A DNA stretch of 11,526 nucleotides from the NCBI GenBank assembly GCA_028287225.1, contig JAQBPZ010000415.1:1-11526 (forward strand), read 5' to 3'. The notes under the pieces were generated by a model. That model saw only the letters and a list, made by a program, of their open reading frames with translations. It was not told the DNA's origin and ran no database searches. The stretch comes from Gemmatimonadota bacterium (lineage in GTDB: Bacteria > Gemmatimonadota > Gemmatimonadetes > Gemmatimonadales > Gemmatimonadaceae). Both the position numbers and the translations under genes were made by a program. Shown here in pieces: positions 1 to 7,794 of the stretch (its first letter is position 1; every line of letters begins with the position of its first letter).

Positions 1-2518
1 TGCCGTCGCCGGTCGTCGCGCCCGCCGCGAAGCGGGCGCGCCCGCGGTCGAGCACCTCCGCGGCGAGCGACGCCGACGCCACCGAGAGCCCGCCCGCCAC
101 GATGGAATCGCCGCGCAGGTCCACGGAGCCGGTGGTGTGGCCCTTCACGCTGCGCACGGCGAGGCCGCCGTGCACGCGCCGGACGCCCTGCGAGTTGAGC
201 ACGAGGCCGCGGCCGTCCAGTGCGCCGCGCACGTCGAGCGAGTCGAGCCACCCGCGGAGCGCGCCGCGGAAGGCGAGCGATCCGCGAATCGTGTCGGCGT
301 GCTGCACGGCGCCCGCCGGCGCCGCCTGCACGAGATAGCGGCGCAGGCCGGCCAGCGAATCGACGTCCAGCGCGAGCACGAGCGAATCCCCGCCCGCCGT
401 CCGGGTCAGGCCGAGCGTGCCGCGCGCGCGCAGGCGGCCGGGATCGCCGTCCACGTCCAGCGTGTCCACGTGCAGCAGCCCGTGCTCGAAGCGCACCCGC
501 CCCGTGCCGCCCGCCACGCGCACGCCGTCCACCTCGGAGCGCTGCAGGCGCACCGCGAGCGGACCGGTCAGGGTGGAAAGCAGGTCGCCGCGCATGTCCA
601 CGTCGAAGGCGCCCGCCAGCCGCGTGACCGGCTTGGCGAGGTCGAACAGGCTCGCCGCATTGATCGCGTCGAAGGTGCCGCTGCCGGTGGCCGCGTAGCC
701 GCCGATGCTGTCCGCATCCACCTTGCCCGCGTAGACCAGGTGCCCGCCCGCGCCGGTGAGGTCCGCCGTCACCGTCAGGTCGGGGGGGATCCCCTTCACG
801 CGCACCGGCCCGCTGAAGGTGCCGCGCAGCGGCATCATCGGGTACGACCTCGCGAGCGTGGTGAGCGAGAGCGGGGCGGCCACGAGGTCGAGGTCGTACG
901 TCATGTACTTCTCGCCGTACGTGATGCGCCCGCCCCCCGTCGCCCGCGATGGCTCGCCGGGACCGTCGAAGTGCGCGAGCTGCGCACTGGAGGCGCGCAC
1001 GTCCAGCCACGAGCTGTCCAGCACCGCGCTGCCGGTGACGTAGCCGCCGATGCGCGGGAAGTTCGGGTAGATCGTGGAGATCGTGCGCAGCTCCAGGTGG
1101 TCCACCAGCGCGGTGAACCGGTGGAACGCCGTGAACGCGGGAAGCAGAATGTCGAGCTCGCCGTGGCCCCGCAGCTTCGAGATGGCACCCGGCACGTGCG
1201 CGTCGGCGAACGTCACGTCCGCCGCATCCACCATGAAGTGGTTCAGCGGCCCGCCGCGCGCCGTGACCGTGCCCGTGATCCGGCCCTGCCAGTCCGCGGG
1301 AAACGGCTTGCCGTTCAGCTGGCGCAGCAGGTCCCAGTCCACCGGGTCGGCCCGCATCCGCACGTCGTGCACGGCGAGCACCTGGCCTCCGGTCTCGAAG
1401 GTGATGCTCCCCGTGAGGTGCGACTTCGTGGTGCGCACGTCCATCGCGCTGATCGCGTAGTCCAGCTGGTGCAGGTTGCGCTCGTTCCGGATGTCCAGGA
1501 TCATCGTCCCGCCGCCGGTCGTCGGCAGGGTGGGATACACCCACGCCACATCCTTGAGCGAGACGGAGTCGCCCCACACGCGCACCGCGTAGCGTACGGG
1601 CAGGTCGCTGCCCCACGTCACCTTGCCCTCCGCGCGCCCCGTGGAGCCGGGCAGGTCGAAGTGCGGCACCTTCATCCACACCGAGTCGCCCTGCAGGCGC
1701 ACCGTGCCGCGGACGTTGCGCCACACGAACGGCGGCATCGTCTCCGTCGCGTGCAGCGTGTCGATGACGAACAGCCGGCCGGCGCTGTCGGGGTCGGCGA
1801 TCCGCATGTGCGGCACCGCCGCGTACGCCTGCGTCCACCGGTAGTGCTGGACGTAGCCCTCGCTGGTGCGCCGCACCTCGTGGTCGCGCCGCGCGACGTT
1901 CACCCGGATCGCGCTGTCGCGCCGCGCCCCGTGCAGCGAGTCGTCCGGATGCCAGGGGATGGTGACGCGGAAGTCCGCGTCGCGGATGTGCGTGGAGTCG
2001 ATGACCACGTAGTCGCCGAAGCCACGCTCGGGCCCGTTGCCCTGCCGCGGCCCGCTGTACGAGAACATCCGCTTGAAGTTCCAGGTCCAGTCCTCGTGCT
2101 GCCGCAGGACGACGACCGGCCGCAGGATGTCCAGGCGGCGGAAGTGCAGGCGGCGGTCGATCAGGTCGCGAGGATCGTACTCGAGCCGGATCGGGCCCGT
2201 GGCCACGAACAGCGAGTCCTGGTCGTCGCGCAGCTCCAGCGAGTCGATGGTGACCCCGGTGAGCCAGCTCCCGCTGATCCGGCCGATGTGCAGCCGGCCG
2301 TGCATCGAGCCGGCGACGCGCGCCTCCACCCAGTCGCGCAGCGCCTGCTGCCCGCTGTCCGATCGCGTCGCCACGAGGCCCACGCCCACCACGATCACGC
2401 CGAGCACGACGAGCGTGCACAGGCTGACGAGGGCGATGAAGCGGCGGCGCGACAGGCGGCGCTCGCGGCGCTCGCGGCGCTCGCGGCGCGCGCGCTTCGG
2501 GGCGGACGGCAGGGTCAG
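1..2518 (-). CDS. tamB: TamB-like translocation/assembly module protein, N-terminal part (C-terminus beyond window)
   Basis: The minus strand stays open from about 2518 to the window edge, giving about 839 residues without a stop. The N-terminus is a highly basic tail (residues 8-26, with three ERR repeats) followed by one hydrophobic anchor (about 27-50). A long periplasmic region follows, rich in short beta segments of the AsmA/TamB kind, such as GRISGSWLTGVTIDSLELRD. TamB proteins are anchored in the inner membrane and span the periplasm as a lipid-binding groove, working with the Omp85 protein TamA. The diagnostic C-terminal TamB (DUF490) domain would lie outside the window. The gene directly follows an Omp85 gene on the same strand, which supports the call. 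No ATG, GTG or TTG lies in frame between the anchor and well inside the upstream gene. I take a CTG at 2518-2516 that overlaps the upstream TGA; a second CTG is at 2512-2510. An AsmA-family relative is the main alternative. Confidence 0.82.
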   Translation of the reverse strand, partial: MTLPSAPKRARRERRERRERRLSRRRFIALVSLCTLVVLGVIVVGVGLVATRSDSGQQALRDWVEARVAGSMHGRLHIGRISGSWLTGVTIDSLELRDDQDSLFVATGPIRLEYDPRDLIDRRLHFRRLDILRPVVVLRQHEDWTWNFKRMFSYSGPRQGNGPERGFGDYVVIDSTHIRDADFRVTIPWHPDDSLHGARRDSAIRVNVARRDHEVRRTSEGYVQHYRWTQAYAAVPHMRIADPDSAGRLFVIDTLHATETMPPFVWRNVRGTVRLQGDSVWMKVPHFDLPGSTGRAEGKVTWGSDLPVRYAVRVWGDSVSLKDVAWVYPTLPTTGGGTMILDIRNERNLHQLDYAISAMDVRTTKSHLTGSITFETGGQVLAVHDVRMRADPVDWDLLRQLNGKPFPADWQGRITGTVTARGGPLNHFMVDAADVTFADAHVPGAISKLRGHGELDILLPAFTAFHRFTALVDHLELRTISTIYPNFPRIGGYVTGSAVLDSSWLDVRASSAQLAHFDGPGEPSRATGGGRITYGEKYMTYDLDLVAAPLSLTTLARSYPMMPLRGTFSGPVRVKGIPPDLTVTADLTGAGGHLVYAGKVDADSIGGYAATGSGTFDAINAASLFDLAKPVTRLAGAFDVDMRGDLLSTLTGPLAVRLQRSEVDGVRVAGGTGRVRFEHGLLHVDTLDVDGDPGRLRARGTLGLTRTAGGDSLVLALDVDSLAGLRRYLVQAAPAGAVQHADTIRGSLAFRGALRGWLDSLDVRGALDGRGLVLNSQGVRRVHGGLAVRSVKGHTTGSVDLRGDSIVAGGLSVASASLAAEVLDRGRARFAAGATTGDG
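2461..2487. repeat. 3 x 9-bp in-frame tandem repeat in the TamB N-terminal tail
   Basis: The unit gctcgcggc occurs three times without mismatch, with a partial copy (gcggc) before it. Read on the minus strand it gives the basic/acidic ERR triplets of the cytoplasmic tail just before the membrane anchor. Being a multiple of three, gain or loss of a unit would change the tail length without breaking the frame. Confidence 0.8.
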
Positions 2519-4818
2519 AAGTCGGGACCGATGGAGAAGCTGAGCTTCAGGTGGTTCAGGACGGTGTTGCGGCCGGGGGCGGGCACGAAGGTGGCCGGGC
2601 AGCTCGCCGACGAGACCTGCTCGTGCTGCTTGCTCGCCCCGATCGGCGCGGGAATGTTGTTGCCGGGGCTCACGCAGTAGAGGGGGGCGAACCCCTCCTT
2701 CGCCGTGGGGATGTAGTAGAGCGCGCCGGCCGGACGGCCGAACGGATTGTACGCCACGTTGATCTGAATGGGTCCAACCGGGCTGAAGATGCGCACCCCA
2801 ACCCCCGGGGTCCACTTGAGCCCGTCCAGGAAGAGCAGCGAGGCCTTGTGCCGGCCCGACGTGGCGTCGCGCTGCCAGACGTCGCCCGCGTCCGCGAAGG
2901 TGGAGAACTGGAGCAGCTCGGGATAGAACGGGCTGCGGAAGCGCAGCTCCACGTTGAACACCACCAGCGAGTTGCCGCCCACGGGAATCGTCGCCAGGAC
3001 CTCCGCCGTGTCCGGTCGCACTTCCTTGTAGACGGTGTCCGCCGTCCCCTGCCGCGTCGCGGGCTCGTCGCGCAGCAGGTAGATCAGGTCCCCGAGCTCG
3101 TTCTGCTGGAACCCGCGCACGCTCGTCGCCCCGCCGGCGTACAGCCGCTCCTCCGGGGGGATGAACCCCGTGGACTGGCTGAACGAGAGCGTCCGGCTCA
3201 CCACCGCCCCGACGCGCGCCCGCGCGGCGAAGGTGATGCCGGCGCTCACCCCGCGATACACGGTGAAGTCGCCGAAGCCCTTCACGAACTGGAGGTCCGG
3301 GCTGGAGCCCAGCTCGCGCGCCGCCCCGCGCAGGTCCAGCCGCGCCGCGGTGCCCGACGTGGGCGCGCCGGGGTTGTCCACGCGGATCCGGTCGAGGTGC
3401 GCGCTCAGCACGGCCAGCGGACGGTCCACCGTCACGAACTGCTGGTCCTGCCCGGTGCAGCGCCGGAAGATGGCGCAGATGAGCGCCGCCTGCGCATCGG
3501 TGTGCCCGTACTCCAGCGAATACGCCAGCCGCAGCGGCAGGTTCGCGGCGATCTCGCGGGTCACCGAGGCCTCGCCGCCGATGTACGTCATCCGCGAGTA
3601 CGCCATGAACTCGCTCCGCCGCTCCGTGTACAGCGACAGGCTCGGCGACGTCCGCAGCCCGAACAGCGTCGGGAAGCGGATGGTGCCGCCGGCGTAGTAG
3701 TTGAGCTTCCGGCTGAAGGTGGAGTCGTCGCGGATCCTCGGGGCGCAGAGCGCCCCGTCGCCGAGGCTCGTCGGCCGCGCGTAGCCCACCTTGGAGAACT
3801 GCAGGGTGAGGTCCAGGCGCCGCGCCGCGCCCAGGAAGTTCTTGTCCACGTAGTGCGTGCGGTCCTTGAAACAGTCCAGCACCGCCCACCCCGCCTCGGT
3901 GTCGATCTGCCGCATGTAGTCTTCCGTCAGGCTCACGTCGAGCGTGACGAGCGTGTCGCCGGCGGGCTGCAGGCTGTCCGGGGCCAGGCGGAGGTCCACC
4001 TTCCGGAAGAGCGCGGACTGGTAGAGGGTGCGCTGCGCGTCGGACAGCGCCTGCGCGCTGTACCGGTCGCCCGGGCGCACGGGCAGCAGCCTGCGCACGG
4101 TGCCCTCGCCGAGGCGCGGCGACTCCCCGGGCACCGGGTCGGACACCAGCCGGATCTCCCCGACGCGGGCGCGCGCCTCGGGAATGACCGTCAGCCCCAC
4201 CGTCGCGCGCCGGCGCACGGAGTCGGGGCTGTAGCTGGCGGCGACGTCGGCACGCGGAAAGCCGTTGTTCCGGAGCCGCGCCTTGATGGAGTCGATCGCG
4301 GTCTGGAGCAGCGTGATGTCGAACACCCCGCCCTGCCGGATGTCGAGGCTGCGCATGTCGGCCAGCGGCGCCGTGACGCTGTCCAGCCCCGACACGCGCA
4401 GGGTGTCGATCATGATCGGCTCCCCCTCGCGGATCAGGAAGCGGACGCGCACCCCGCCGTCCTCCAGCGCCACCACGGAGGTGTCGACGACGGCGGCGTA
4501 GTAGCCGTGCCGCCGGTAGAAGGCACGCAGGCGCCCCACGTCCAGGCGCAGCTCGTCGCTGTCCAGGCAATGCCGCGTGCCGAACACGCGCAGCACGCGG
4601 CGCGCGAACCCCGAGGGCGTCGTCGCGACGCGCAGCGCGAGGTCGCGGCTGGTGAAGGCGTGATTTCCCTGGAAGGAGAGGGAGCGGACCTCGCGGTCGT
4701 CGGCCGCGTCGCACTCCATGCGCTGGGCGCGTGCGACGACCGGCAGCCCCACCACGAGCGACATGCCCAGGACGGCCGACCGCCAGCGGCGCGCCGTCCC
4801 GATTCCGCACTGCATCAT
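2515..4818 (-). CDS. tamA: Omp85 superfamily outer-membrane protein (TamA-like)
   Basis: A 767-residue protein. It has a Sec signal peptide (basic start, hydrophobic core about 14-26, likely cleavage after ARA at 31), then about three POTRA-like domains (roughly 43-132, 133-215 and 216-300), each starting with a pattern such as VRSLSFQGN or IDTLRVSGL. The rest forms a 16-strand-type beta-barrel. The barrel carries the Omp85 loop-6 signature VRGF at 567-570, preceded by YAGGATS, and later the typical FADAGDVW and GVGVRIFSPVGPIQINVAY segments. It ends in phenylalanine, as outer-membrane barrels usually do. Omp85 proteins insert or translocate proteins at the outer membrane. Three rather than five POTRA domains and a TamB gene immediately downstream favour TamA over BamA, but a BamA-like role cannot be excluded. 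The start is the first of two adjacent ATGs; the first overlaps the upstream stop by ATGA, suggesting coupled translation. Confidence 0.93.
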   Translation of the reverse strand: MMQCGIGTARRWRSAVLGMSLVVGLPVVARAQRMECDAADDREVRSLSFQGNHAFTSRDLALRVATTPSGFARRVLRVFGTRHCLDSDELRLDVGRLRAFYRRHGYYAAVVDTSVVALEDGGVRVRFLIREGEPIMIDTLRVSGLDSVTAPLADMRSLDIRQGGVFDITLLQTAIDSIKARLRNNGFPRADVAASYSPDSVRRRATVGLTVIPEARARVGEIRLVSDPVPGESPRLGEGTVRRLLPVRPGDRYSAQALSDAQRTLYQSALFRKVDLRLAPDSLQPAGDTLVTLDVSLTEDYMRQIDTEAGWAVLDCFKDRTHYVDKNFLGAARRLDLTLQFSKVGYARPTSLGDGALCAPRIRDDSTFSRKLNYYAGGTIRFPTLFGLRTSPSLSLYTERRSEFMAYSRMTYIGGEASVTREIAANLPLRLAYSLEYGHTDAQAALICAIFRRCTGQDQQFVTVDRPLAVLSAHLDRIRVDNPGAPTSGTAARLDLRGAARELGSSPDLQFVKGFGDFTVYRGVSAGITFAARARVGAVVSRTLSFSQSTGFIPPEERLYAGGATSVRGFQQNELGDLIYLLRDEPATRQGTADTVYKEVRPDTAEVLATIPVGGNSLVVFNVELRFRSPFYPELLQFSTFADAGDVWQRDATSGRHKASLLFLDGLKWTPGVGVRIFSPVGPIQINVAYNPFGRPAGALYYIPTAKEGFAPLYCVSPGNNIPAPIGASKQHEQVSSASCPATFVPAPGRNTVLNHLKLSFSIGPDF

Positions 4819-5042
4819 CCCGTGGGTCGCCGCTCGCCTGCGTGATGCTTGCCGAGCCGGCGCTCCTCGGGGAGGAGCGGCGTGCGCTGGAGGAACAGCC
4901 GCGTTACATAGAAGGCGGCCAGCCCCGTCACGATCCCCGCCCCGATGGCCGGGATCAGCTCCGCCCGATCGAGCGATCGCCGGTAGACGTATCCATCCAG
5001 GCGCGTCGTCAGGCGCGGCGGAGTAGTGCGGGACTTGGCCAT
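4815..5042 (-). CDS. small single-pass membrane protein of unknown function
   Basis: A 75-residue reading frame starting at ATG 5042 with MAKSRTTPPR. It has a basic N-terminal stretch (residues 1-27), one hydrophobic segment (about 29-51, LIPAIGAGIVTGLAAFYVTR) and a charged, basic C-terminal tail. I do not recognise a family. Its TGA stop overlaps the ATG of the Omp85 gene in an ATGA arrangement, which is the main argument that it is real and is the first gene of the tamA-tamB operon. A TTG at 5075 would add 11 residues but is less likely. No Shine-Dalgarno site is visible before either start. A membrane-embedded accessory of the TamAB machinery is possible but purely inferred from position. 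Confidence 0.6.
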   Translation of the reverse strand: MAKSRTTPPRLTTRLDGYVYRRSLDRAELIPAIGAGIVTGLAAFYVTRLFLQRTPLLPEERRLGKHHAGERRPTG

Positions 5043-5221
5043 GGACTGGACGGACGAGGAAGGAAAGGGACGCAACTTGCAGCTAGTGGCGCTGAACCAT
5101 ACACGACGCGCCCGCGCGGCGAGTCACATCCGGGCGGGCGCGTGCGCGTTTGACGCTGCTCTGCGACGCGGGTAAGTTCTCGCGCCTCCAACCGGCTGTC
5201 AACCGCATACACCAGAACGTC
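5043..5221. other. divergent intergenic region between the tamAB operon and the binding-protein operon
   Basis: 179 bp separate the two divergent starts. The right part holds a plausible promoter for the plus-strand operon (annotated separately). I could not find a convincing -35/-10 pair for the minus-strand operon, and no strong hairpin or operator stands out. Confidence 0.6.
5150..5178 (+). promoter_or_regulatory. candidate sigma70-type promoter of the binding-protein operon
   Basis: TTGACG at 5150-5155 matches the -35 consensus in five of six bases. It is followed after exactly 17 bp by TAAGTT at 5173-5178, a weak -10 box that keeps the key TA....T positions. Transcription would start near 5185, leaving a leader of about 37 nt before the ATG at 5222. 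No Shine-Dalgarno sequence is visible in that leader. This is a sequence match only. Confidence 0.5.
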
Positions 5222-6877
5222 ATGCGTCGTTTCATCGCCCTGTCGCTCCCCGTCCTGCTGCTGGCCTGTGGTGGGGGGGGCGACGGCGCCAACCGGCGCA
5301 CCCTCGTCGACGCCCGGGACAACTACGACCCCCGCTCCCTGGACCCGGCGCTCAGCACCGACGTCCCCACGGGGCGCGTGGTCGGCTACCTGTTCGACGG
5401 GCTGACGCGCTTCACCCCCGACGCCAGCGTGGTGCCCGGCCTCGCCACCTCGTGGGACGTGTCGCCCGACGGCAGCGTGTACACGTTTCACCTGCGCCGC
5501 GGCGTCCGGTTCACCGACGGCACGCCCTTCGTCGCCCGGCAGGTGCTCACGAGCTGGCAGCGCGTCCTCGACCCCAGCGTCCGCGGCGGGCGCGGCTGGC
5601 CGCTCTACCCCATCAAGGGCGCCAAGGAGTACGCCGACGGCAAGGCCACGTCCATCGCGGGCATGGCCGCCCCGAACGACTCCACCGTCGTCGTCACCCT
5701 CAAGGAGCCGTTCGCGATCTTCCCCAAGCTGCTGGCCATGCCGGTGGCGTCGATCGCGCCGGACAAGGTGCCGGCCAACTTCGGCGAGGCGCCGGTGGGC
5801 ACCGGCCCCTGGAAGCTCGTGGAATGGAAGCACGACGACTACCTGCTGTTCGCCCCCAACCGCGAGTACTGGGGCGGCGCCCCGAAGGCCGACTCGCTCA
5901 AGGCCCGCATCATCTCCGAGCCCAGCACCGCGGTGGCCGAGTTCCAGAGCGGCAACGTGGACGTGCTCCAGGTGCCGCAGGGCGAGATCCGCGACTGGCA
6001 GGAGGACGCCGAACGCCGCAAGCTCCTCGCGCCCACGCCGTCGCTGGAGCTGGTGTACGTCGCCATCAACACGACCCGCGGCCCGCTCAAGGACGTCCGC
6101 GTCCGCCAGGCGCTCAACTACGCGGTGGACCGCCGCATCATCCTCCGCAACCTCATCGCCGGCTCGGGCGACCTGGCCGCCGGCGTGATCCCCTTCCACC
6201 TGCCCGGCTCCGACCGCACGCGGATCGGCTACGCCTTCGACACCACGCGCGCCCGCCAGCTGCTGCGCGAGGCGGGCTACCCGAACGGCGTGGACCTGGA
6301 GCTCTGGACCTCCGCCAACCCGATCTACGTCCGCATCGCCGAAACGCTCCAGGGCTATCTCCAGCTCTCGGGCATCCGGGTGAAGCTGATCCAGCGCGAG
6401 AGCGCCGCGGCGCGCGAGGCGGCCCGCAAGGGGCAGACGGACCTGTTCGTGAAGGACTGGTACGCCGACTACCCCGACGCCGAAAACTTCCTGTATCCCC
6501 TGCTGCACAGCGCGAACAAGGGCGTGGGGGGCAACGTGTCGTACTATTCCAACCCGCAGTTCGACTCCCTCGTCAGCGCCTCGCGGCGCGAGCAGGACGA
6601 GACGAAGCGCGTGGCGATGTACCGGCAGGCCGACGAGATCGCGTTCCGCGACGCGCCCATGATCTACCTGTACTTCTACAGCGAGCTCACGGCCATCCAG
6701 CCGTGGATCAGGGGCTTCGTGCCCCCCGTGATCTTCAACGCACAGCCCTGGACGAACGTGACGACCACGGCCGCCTCCCCTGGTCCTCGCACCGCCGGCG
6801 CGAGCACGAGTACTCCACCCGGGACCATGCCCGCCACGCCCACACCCGCTCCCGCGAGCACGGGAGCACACCCATGA
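5222..6877 (+). CDS. ABC transporter substrate-binding lipoprotein, family 5 (peptide/nickel type)
   Basis: A 551-residue extracytoplasmic solute-binding protein of the OppA/DppA type. The start at ATG 5222 gives a lipoprotein signal: basic MRRF, a hydrophobic stretch, then the lipobox LLAC with the modified cysteine at residue 16 and a glycine linker. Family 5 hallmarks follow in order: the early segment RSLDPALSTD, YLFDGLTRF, WDVSPDGSVYTFHLRRGVRFTDG, GTGPWKLVEW, NREYWGG, VRQALNYAVDRR and a late DAENFLYPLLHS segment. Such proteins capture oligopeptides or related solutes and deliver them to a DppBC-type permease. The exact ligand cannot be read from the sequence. An unusual Pro/Thr/Ala-rich tail of roughly 38 residues follows the folded region. 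An earlier ATG at 5150 is in frame but overlaps the -35 box and would place residues before the signal peptide. The stop overlaps the permease start. Confidence 0.93.
   Translation: MRRFIALSLPVLLLACGGGGDGANRRTLVDARDNYDPRSLDPALSTDVPTGRVVGYLFDGLTRFTPDASVVPGLATSWDVSPDGSVYTFHLRRGVRFTDGTPFVARQVLTSWQRVLDPSVRGGRGWPLYPIKGAKEYADGKATSIAGMAAPNDSTVVVTLKEPFAIFPKLLAMPVASIAPDKVPANFGEAPVGTGPWKLVEWKHDDYLLFAPNREYWGGAPKADSLKARIISEPSTAVAEFQSGNVDVLQVPQGEIRDWQEDAERRKLLAPTPSLELVYVAINTTRGPLKDVRVRQALNYAVDRRIILRNLIAGSGDLAAGVIPFHLPGSDRTRIGYAFDTTRARQLLREAGYPNGVDLELWTSANPIYVRIAETLQGYLQLSGIRVKLIQRESAAAREAARKGQTDLFVKDWYADYPDAENFLYPLLHSANKGVGGNVSYYSNPQFDSLVSASRREQDETKRVAMYRQADEIAFRDAPMIYLYFYSELTAIQPWIRGFVPPVIFNAQPWTNVTTTAASPGPRTAGASTSTPPGTMPATPTPAPASTGAHP
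6862..6866 (+). promoter_or_regulatory. ribosome binding site (GGGAG) of the permease gene
   Basis: GGGAG lies 7 nt before the ATG at 6874, inside the end of the binding-protein gene. It fixes the permease start at the ATGA overlap rather than upstream in the long open frame. It is one of the few clear Shine-Dalgarno sites in the window. Confidence 0.6.
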
Positions 6878-7794
6878 GCGCGTTCATCCTGCGCCGGCTG
6901 CTCCTGTCCATCCCGACCCTCGTCGGGGTGCTCGTCGTCGCCTTCCTGCTGCTGTTCGTGGCGCCCGGCGACCCGGTGATGGCCATGGTGGGCGAGCGCG
7001 CCGACGAGGCGACGATCGCGCGGCTTCGGCAGGAGCTGCGGCTCGACGACCCGCTCTACGTGCAGTTCGGGCACTACGTCGCCGGCATCGCGAAGGGCGA
7101 CCTGGGCCGCTCGTACATCACCAACCGCCCCATCCGGAAGGACATCCTGGAGCGCTTCCCCAAGACGCTCCAGCTCGCGGGCGCGGCGATGCTCCTCGCC
7201 ACGGTGTGCGGCGTCACCCTGGGGGTCCTCAGCGCGTGGCGTCCCGGTGGCTTCATCGACCGGTTCGGACTCGGCATCGCGTACCTGGGAATCAGCTTTC
7301 CGGTGTACTGGGTGGGCCTGCTGCTCATCCTCCTCTTCGCCGTCACCCTGCACTGGCTGCCACCGTCCGGGTTCGGGGGGGTGCGCTACCTCATCCTGCC
7401 CGCCCTCGCCCTGGGCATGCGCTCCATCGCCTTCCTGGCGCGCATGACCCGTTCGGCGATGCTCGATGCGCTTGGGGCGGACTACGTGCGCACCGCGCGA
7501 GCAAAGGGAGTGCGCGAGGGGCTCGTGGTGGGGCGGCATGCCCTGCGCAACGCGCTCATCCCGATCATCACCGTGCTGGGGCTCGACTTCGGCGCGTACC
7601 TCACCGGCAGCATCCTCACCGAGACGATCTTCTCGTGGCCCGGACTCGGCCGCTACGTGGTGAACGCGATCGCGCGGCGCGACCTGCCCGCCATCCAGGG
7701 CTCCGTGCTGTTCCTCAGCGCGGTGTTCGTGCTGGTGAACCTCCTCACCGACATCGCCTACGCCAAGGCGGATCCGCGCGTGACCTACGCGTGA
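6874..7794 (+). CDS. ABC transporter permease, DppB/OppB type
   Basis: A 306-residue inner-membrane permease. It starts with the typical FILRRLLLSIPTLVGVLVVAF (first membrane helix about 9-30, then APGDP) and a periplasmic region with GDLGRSY (75-81). The permease core has further helices at about 97-120, 131-158, 172-190, 228-248 and 275-297. The cytoplasmic coupling (EAA) loop that contacts the ATPase is at about 203-228 (DYVRTARAKG ... HALRNALIP). The end, FSWPGLGRYVVNAIARRDLP followed by a DPR motif, is typical of DppB/OppB. These proteins form one half of a heterodimeric channel with DppC. It is translationally coupled to the binding protein upstream (ATGA) and to the next gene (TGATG). 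No DppC or ATPase gene follows, so its partners must be encoded elsewhere. Confidence 0.94.
   Translation: MSAFILRRLLLSIPTLVGVLVVAFLLLFVAPGDPVMAMVGERADEATIARLRQELRLDDPLYVQFGHYVAGIAKGDLGRSYITNRPIRKDILERFPKTLQLAGAAMLLATVCGVTLGVLSAWRPGGFIDRFGLGIAYLGISFPVYWVGLLLILLFAVTLHWLPPSGFGGVRYLILPALALGMRSIAFLARMTRSAMLDALGADYVRTARAKGVREGLVVGRHALRNALIPIITVLGLDFGAYLTGSILTETIFSWPGLGRYVVNAIARRDLPAIQGSVLFLSAVFVLVNLLTDIAYAKADPRVTYA

Noticed and set aside
2515..2520. Programmed -1 frameshift fusing the Omp85 protein to TamB
   Set aside because: A fusion would join an outer-membrane barrel C-terminus to a cytoplasmic tail and inner-membrane anchor, which is topologically implausible. No slippery heptamer was noticed.
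137..2680. 847-codon open frame on the plus strand opposite tamB
   Set aside because: Composition is dominated by Arg, Ala, His, Val and Gln in the manner of GC-rich antisense frames. It has no recognisable fold, and the opposite strand gives a coherent TamB-like protein.
2551..4845. 764-codon open frame on the plus strand opposite the Omp85 gene
   Set aside because: It mirrors the real gene in a GC-rich antisense frame; the minus strand has a signal peptide, POTRA domains, the VRGF motif and a terminal Phe.
5009..6871. 620-codon open frame on the minus strand opposite the binding protein
   Set aside because: Arg/Gly/Val/His-rich antisense composition without motifs, while the plus strand carries a clear lipoprotein signal and family 5 motifs.
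5452..6873. Upstream extension of the permease frame through the binding-protein gene
   Set aside because: The extension is low-quality Arg/Pro/Ala-rich sequence in another frame of a real gene. The permease begins at ATG 6874 with a ribosome binding site and a typical N-terminal helix.
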